Assembly: GCA_017936375.1 (NCBI GenBank)
Contig: JAGBFR010000051.1
Location: 1-48,770 of the forward strand
Source: Clostridia bacterium
GTDB taxonomy: Bacteria > Bacillota > Clostridia > Christensenellales > Aristaeellaceae
DNA length: 48,770 nucleotides
Direction of reading: 5' to 3'
The notes beneath the pieces were generated by a model. That model was given only the letters and a program-made list of their open reading frames with translations, did not search any database and was not told the origin of the DNA. Both the position numbers and the translations under genes were made by a program. Positions 45,234 to 48,770 of the stretch are shown one piece after another (the stretch's first letter is position 1; every line of letters starts with the position of its first letter).

Positions 45234-46790
45234 TTACCCAACCACCGTGCAGTACCTGTGCGTATCCACATGAATATCGGGATTCTTCGTGATGTATTCG
45301 ATCATTGTGTCCGCGACGTCCACCTGAATGTCGCGCAGCACTTTCTGCCCGACGAGCATCTCGTATCCGCCTGCGCCGCTGGAGCGGTAGCTGTTGATGC
45401 AGACGGAGACGGTCTCGCCCTCCTCAAGCTCGCGGCCGTCCACGCGGATGCTGGTCACGCGCTGGCCGACGGGGCGCGTCGTATCAAACACATAGTCCAC
45501 GCCGGAGAAGCGGTCGTAGTTGTAGTGCTCGATCTTCGGGCGGAGGAACGCATCGGAGATGACGAGCTTGCCCTGTGCGTCATGGTCAAAGTACTCCGCC
45601 GAGCGTTCCATGTAGCGGCGCAGCGTCTCGCGCGTGAGCTCGAGCACGACGAGCGTGTTGGAATAGATGTAGGTCGACACCACGTCGCGCACGGTGACGG
45701 CCGCCGGAATCCCCTTGAATTCATTGGGCAGGGAGCAGGCGGAGATCCGCGCGCCGGAGGCGGCGAGCTGCACGGTGTTGATGAAATTGGCGAGCGGGCT
45801 GCCATGAATCGCGCTGGCGAGGTGATCCTCGGCGGGCAGGGCGCGGTCGAGCTGGCCGGCGGGCTGATCGAGCCACGCCTGCACGCGCGCCTCGAGCGGG
45901 GCGAGCAGGTCCGCGGCGGCGGCAAGCGGCTTGCCGGAGGCGGGGAGGAGCTCGCTGGCAAAGGCCTTGCTGCCGTCCTCGCGGACGGTGACGGTCACGG
46001 CGCAGACATGCGGCGCGCGGTACGTGGGCTGGACGACATAGCTGTTTTGATACATGCGGCCTGCCAGCGGGATGTGCTGATGGCCGGTGAGGACGAGATC
46101 AAAGCCGAGCTCGCTGCAGATGCGGCAGGCCTCGTTCTCCGTCGATTCGGTCAGGCGCTTTCCGGTGTTAAGATCGCACTCAAAGCCGCCGTGATAGAGC
46201 AGCACGGTCAGGTCGCACTGCGGCCTGATCTCCTCGAGGATCTTCGCGAGGATCGGCACAGGCTCCTCGATGATGAGCTTTTCGACCGTCGCGGGGTTTT
46301 CCCAGCGGGTGACGTGGTGCGTGCACGCGCCGACGAGGCCGACGCGCAGCCCGTTGCCCAGCTGATGGATGGCGTAGGGCGCGATGGGCAGGCGGCCCTC
46401 ACGGTCGTGGATATTGCAGCACAGGCAGATGGCGTCCAGCTGCGAAAGATAATCGTGCAGTGCGTCCACACCGTTGTTGAAGTCGTGATTGCCCAGCGTG
46501 ACGTACTGATAGCCCGCCAGATTCATCATCGCGGCGAAGGGATTGGCGCCGTATTCGCCGGAGGCGAGGCACTGCGCCTGCTCCTCCTCCGTGAGGCGGT
46601 AGTACAGGTTGGTCATGGGCGAGCCCTGAATGGTGTCGCCGCCGTCGAGGATGAGCGTGTTCTCGTCGTGCGGGTATTCGGCGGCCAGCTTCATCAGGCC
46701 CATGGGGCGGTCTGCGCTGTCGGCATAATTGGTGGGATAGAGATAGCCGTGGGTGTCGGACGTAAAACGGATGGAAAGCGTTCTGTCCAT
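45234..46790 (-). CDS. 5'-nucleotidase/2',3'-cyclic phosphodiesterase family protein (cytoplasmic)
   Basis: The 518-residue enzyme has the calcineurin-type metallophosphatase domain (FTSDTHGYLYP, DGGDTIQGSP, TLGNHDFNNGVD, YHGGFECD, GHQHIPLAGR) and the C-terminal 5'-nucleotidase substrate domain (YSNTLVVLELTRETLRRYMERSA, VCINSYRSSGAGGY). Unlike most relatives it has no signal peptide, so it should act in the cytoplasm. It lies downstream of two phnE genes. Cyclic phosphodiesterase-type enzymes occur in phosphonate use, so a role in phosphonate or nucleotide phosphate scavenging is plausible but inferred. A terminator separates it from phnE, so it may have its own promoter. Confidence 0.88.
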   Translation of the reverse strand: MDRTLSIRFTSDTHGYLYPTNYADSADRPMGLMKLAAEYPHDENTLILDGGDTIQGSPMTNLYYRLTEEEQAQCLASGEYGANPFAAMMNLAGYQYVTLGNHDFNNGVDALHDYLSQLDAICLCCNIHDREGRLPIAPYAIHQLGNGLRVGLVGACTHHVTRWENPATVEKLIIEEPVPILAKILEEIRPQCDLTVLLYHGGFECDLNTGKRLTESTENEACRICSELGFDLVLTGHQHIPLAGRMYQNSYVVQPTYRAPHVCAVTVTVREDGSKAFASELLPASGKPLAAAADLLAPLEARVQAWLDQPAGQLDRALPAEDHLASAIHGSPLANFINTVQLAASGARISACSLPNEFKGIPAAVTVRDVVSTYIYSNTLVVLELTRETLRRYMERSAEYFDHDAQGKLVISDAFLRPKIEHYNYDRFSGVDYVFDTTRPVGQRVTSIRVDGRELEEGETVSVCINSYRSSGAGGYEMLVGQKVLRDIQVDVADTMIEYITKNPDIHVDTHRYCTVVG

Positions 46791-46854
46791 GGTTGACTCC
46801 TTGAAATAAGTTTCAGTTTTCGAGCGCCTTCTGCGCGAAGAAAACGGGTTTGAT

Positions 46855-46898
46855 TGAAAAAGGCCCGCCGGCTGCCGAAGCAGTTTCGGAGGGCCTTA
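46855..46898 (-). terminator. Terminator after phnE on the minus strand
   Basis: Read on the minus strand, AAGGCCC and GGGCCTT pair around an inner CCGAA/TTCGG hairpin, followed by TTTTC. It should stop most transcription from the phn operon before the phosphoesterase gene. Confidence 0.75.
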
Positions 46899-46956
46899 TG
46901 CCCGAACGAAACGGGTTAAGGATGCGCGAAGCGAAACGGGGGCAGGCTCTGCCTGC

Positions 46957-47799
46957 TTAGCCGCGGGTGAGCTTGTTGCGGATCTTCGTGGAGAAGAACT
47001 CGATGAAGAGCATCAGCACGATCATGCCGCACAGATACGCGCCGACCATGCTCCAGCGGCTGGAGTTGATGCACTGCACCAGCGCCGCGCCGATGCCGCC
47101 CGCGCCGACGATGCCCAGCGTGGTCGCATCCTTGACATTGATGTCAAAGCGGTAGATCACGGTGGAGATGAAGTTTGGGATGATCTGCGGGAGGATGCCA
47201 TAGCGGATCTTCTGGAAGGCGTCGCAGCCAGCGGCGTCAAGGCTCTCCAGAATCTTGGTGTCCAGATCCTCGATGGCGGTGATGTACATCTTGGTGATCA
47301 TGCCGATGGAGCAGACGGACTGGGTAACGACGCCGCAGAAGGCATTCGGGCCGGTCACGCGGATCCAGACCAGCGCCCAGACGATGCTGGGAATCGTGCG
47401 GATGAGCAGGATGACCGCCTGGAAGATGACGGCGACCCACTTGGGCACGATCTTGTCGCAGGCGAGGAAGCTGAACGGAACGGCCAGCAGGCCGCCGATG
47501 ATCGTGCCGAGCACGGCGATGGCGACCGTCTGGAAGAGCTGATACGGCACGCCCTCGTTGGTGAGATTGAGCAGGAGGTTCATATCCGGGTGCGTCAGGC
47601 CGTAGCCCACGCCCTTGGCGACCTCGATGCCCTTGTTGGCGAAGCCCTTGAATTCGACCGTCGTGCCGGACCAGGCCAGCAGGGAGACGACGATCAGCAC
47701 GATGAGCGTATAGAGCCACCACAGGCGGGGCCTGAGCTCATAGGCCTCCTCGACGGAGACGGGGCGCTCGGTGAGCATGCTGCGATTATTCTTTGCCAT
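46957..47799 (-). CDS. phnE: Phosphonate ABC transporter permease (PhnE), distal copy
   Basis: The 280-residue permease has six helices and the binding-protein-dependent transport EAA loop (LDAAGCDAFQKIRYGILPQIIPN, near residue 195). Family blocks include FQTVAIAVLGTIIGGLLAVPFSFLA and the C-terminal VKDATTLGIVGAGGIGAALV typical of PhnE. GGAGGGG overlaps the upstream permease stop. The tandem phnE pair would form a heterodimeric channel with the PhnC ATPase upstream. Uptake may be of phosphonates, phosphite or phosphate esters; the binding protein (PhnD) that decides this lies outside the window. Confidence 0.93.
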   Translation of the reverse strand: MAKNNRSMLTERPVSVEEAYELRPRLWWLYTLIVLIVVSLLAWSGTTVEFKGFANKGIEVAKGVGYGLTHPDMNLLLNLTNEGVPYQLFQTVAIAVLGTIIGGLLAVPFSFLACDKIVPKWVAVIFQAVILLIRTIPSIVWALVWIRVTGPNAFCGVVTQSVCSIGMITKMYITAIEDLDTKILESLDAAGCDAFQKIRYGILPQIIPNFISTVIYRFDINVKDATTLGIVGAGGIGAALVQCINSSRWSMVGAYLCGMIVLMLFIEFFSTKIRNKLTRG

Positions 47800-47815
47800 G
47801 ATTCCGATCCCCTCC

Positions 47816-48682
47816 TTAGCTCAGCTTCCTGCGCAGGTACTGGCTGGTATTCTCGATGATGAAGACGACGATGAACAGCGCCAGCAGCACCATGCCAAGG
47901 CCCTGATAATCGCGCCAGCCGACGCGCTCGTTGATGAGCAGGCCGAGGCCGCCCGCGCCGACATAGCCCAGAATGGCGGCCGCGCGGATGTTCATTTCAA
48001 GGCTGTAGAGGCAGTAGGAAAGATAGGTCGGCAGGATCTGCGGGAAGCAAGCCGACCAGAAGGCCTGGAACTTGTCCGCGCCGGCGGACTCCATGGCCTC
48101 GAACGCGCCCATGTCGATCGTCTCGATGGCCTCGTACATCATCTTGGAGACGACGCCGAAGGTAAACACCGTGATGGCGACCGTGCCGGCGAAGGTGCCC
48201 AGACCGAAGATCAGCGCCGCGAACTTGGCAATGATCAGCGTGGGCAGCGTGCGGACGATGTTGAGGATAAAGCGGCAGACGGCGACGATCCAGCCGGTCT
48301 TGTTGATGTTTGTGGAGGCGACGACGGAGAAGGGCAGCGCCAGCGTCGCGCCGAGGACGGAGCCGAGGATGGACATCTTGATCGTATCCATCAGGGGATC
48401 GACGACTTTTACAAAATAGGAAAAGTCCGGCTGGAAGATCTGCTTGAGGATGACGGTGAACTGATGGCCGCGGCGGATGATGATGCCGATATCAAAGCCG
48501 GTGAGCTTGATGGAGGCGAAGACGACGGCAATCAGAATAGTGACGATCAGCGGCGTGCGGGAGCGCGGGCGCTCGACCGTGTGACCGTTTGGCAGCGTGA
48601 TAAGCTCCGGCCTGAAGAGGCTGACGACGCGGTCAAACAGGGTGACACGGCTGCCGACGGCAAAAAAGCTGTTCTTTGCCAT
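47816..48682 (-). CDS. phnE: Phosphonate ABC transporter permease (PhnE), proximal copy
   Basis: This 288-residue permease has a polar N-terminal segment of about 45 residues, then helices with MDTIKMSILGSVLGATLALPFSVVAS, the EAA loop MESAGADKFQAFWSACFPQILP, and MNIRAAAILGYVGAGGLGLLI. I prefer ATG 48682, placed just after the phnC stop, with GGGTGAG upstream; a GTG at 48691 is the alternative. It is the partner of the next permease, at a 16-base gap, and both follow phnC in one operon. Confidence 0.93.
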   Translation of the reverse strand: MAKNSFFAVGSRVTLFDRVVSLFRPELITLPNGHTVERPRSRTPLIVTILIAVVFASIKLTGFDIGIIIRRGHQFTVILKQIFQPDFSYFVKVVDPLMDTIKMSILGSVLGATLALPFSVVASTNINKTGWIVAVCRFILNIVRTLPTLIIAKFAALIFGLGTFAGTVAITVFTFGVVSKMMYEAIETIDMGAFEAMESAGADKFQAFWSACFPQILPTYLSYCLYSLEMNIRAAAILGYVGAGGLGLLINERVGWRDYQGLGMVLLALFIVVFIIENTSQYLRRKLS

Positions 48683-48683
48683 G

Positions 48684-48770
48684 TTACTCACCCGCCTGCG
48701 GAACGGCAGCGCCGTTGTAGATGGAGTCGAGCACGTCCTGCGTGACGGCGGAGGTCGGGCCGTCGTAGAC
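48684..48770 (-). CDS. phnC: Phosphonate ABC transporter ATP-binding protein PhnC, 3' end (partial)
   Basis: The window ends inside this gene. The visible 28 C-terminal residues (VYDGPTSAVTQDVLDSIYNG, then AAVPQAGE) match the end of PhnC ATPases, where a VYDGPP-like turn and a helix with IY close the protein. The TAA lies one base from the phnE start, which fits the phnC-phnE-phnE order. Everything upstream is cut by the window edge. Confidence 0.75.
   Translation of the reverse strand, partial: VYDGPTSAVTQDVLDSIYNGAAVPQAGE

Overview
The window is a chromosomal stretch of a high-GC, low-plasticity Firmicute, most likely a gut Clostridia-class anaerobe (Oscillospirales or Christensenellales-like; I cannot place it further from sequence alone). 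The clues are strong AGGAGG ribosome binding sites, sigma-A promoters that often carry an extended TGnTATAAT -10, a CggR glycolytic regulator, type III glutamine synthetase (GlnN), two MurA paralogues, an RsfA/Myb-like protein, a UPF0340 (YwlG) protein, an ECF-transporter S component, and short GC-rich intergenic hairpin repeats of the kind common in that group. No rRNA, tRNA, CRISPR array or prophage was seen.

Layout. 1-137: a run of four hairpins that looks like the end of a mobile element or a structured RNA. 432-4458: glycogen phosphorylase and a MATE exporter. 4491-9678: a glycolytic cluster cggR-pgk-tpiA-gpmI, unusual in lacking gapA, with strong hairpins in each intercistronic gap. 9697-11550: an ECF sigma factor with its own ECF-type promoter and a zinc-binding anti-sigma/DUF4349 fusion. 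11737-19337: murA (minus), glnN, a polytopic membrane protein, and glmS. 19382-19953: a scar made of two broken gene ends. 19970-25459: a second murA (minus), then an FHA/SEDS/class B PBP cell-wall cassette. 25531-31386: an orphan solute-binding protein, an RsfA-like gene, an archaeal-type phosphoglycerate mutase, an LCP ligase and a CapA-like phosphatase. 31441-35525 (minus): UPF0340 and a heterodimeric ABC exporter with one degenerate ATP site. 35712-43141: Rsm22, an ECF S component, two GT-C-like membrane proteins, DUF1934, an unknown protein, a metallo-beta-lactamase-fold hydrolase and a YcaQ-type DNA glycosylase. 43434-45167: an AraC regulator divergent from a gutted flavoprotein gene. 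45234-48770 (minus): the 3' half of a phosphonate ABC transporter operon (phnC end, two phnE) and a 5'-nucleotidase-type phosphoesterase.

Themes. Central carbon flow (glgP, glycolysis, glmS), nitrogen assimilation (glnN) and envelope building (glmS, two murA, SEDS/PBP, LCP, CapA, GT-C) dominate. The most unusual thing is a pair of about 155-nt, roughly 90% identical non-coding cores (17211-17366 and 43197-43351). Each starts a few bases after a stop codon, each is nested inside locus-specific inverted-repeat arms that run directly into a T-tract like an intrinsic terminator, and the two copies differ by at least four compensatory base-pair changes. This points to a selected RNA fold carried inside terminator hairpins. 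Secondary points are a three-copy, two-hairpin terminator-like repeat family, twin C-terminal remnants of flavocytochrome-type reductases, a PBP gene with no canonical start codon, and a terminator embedded antisense in the coding end of rsm22.
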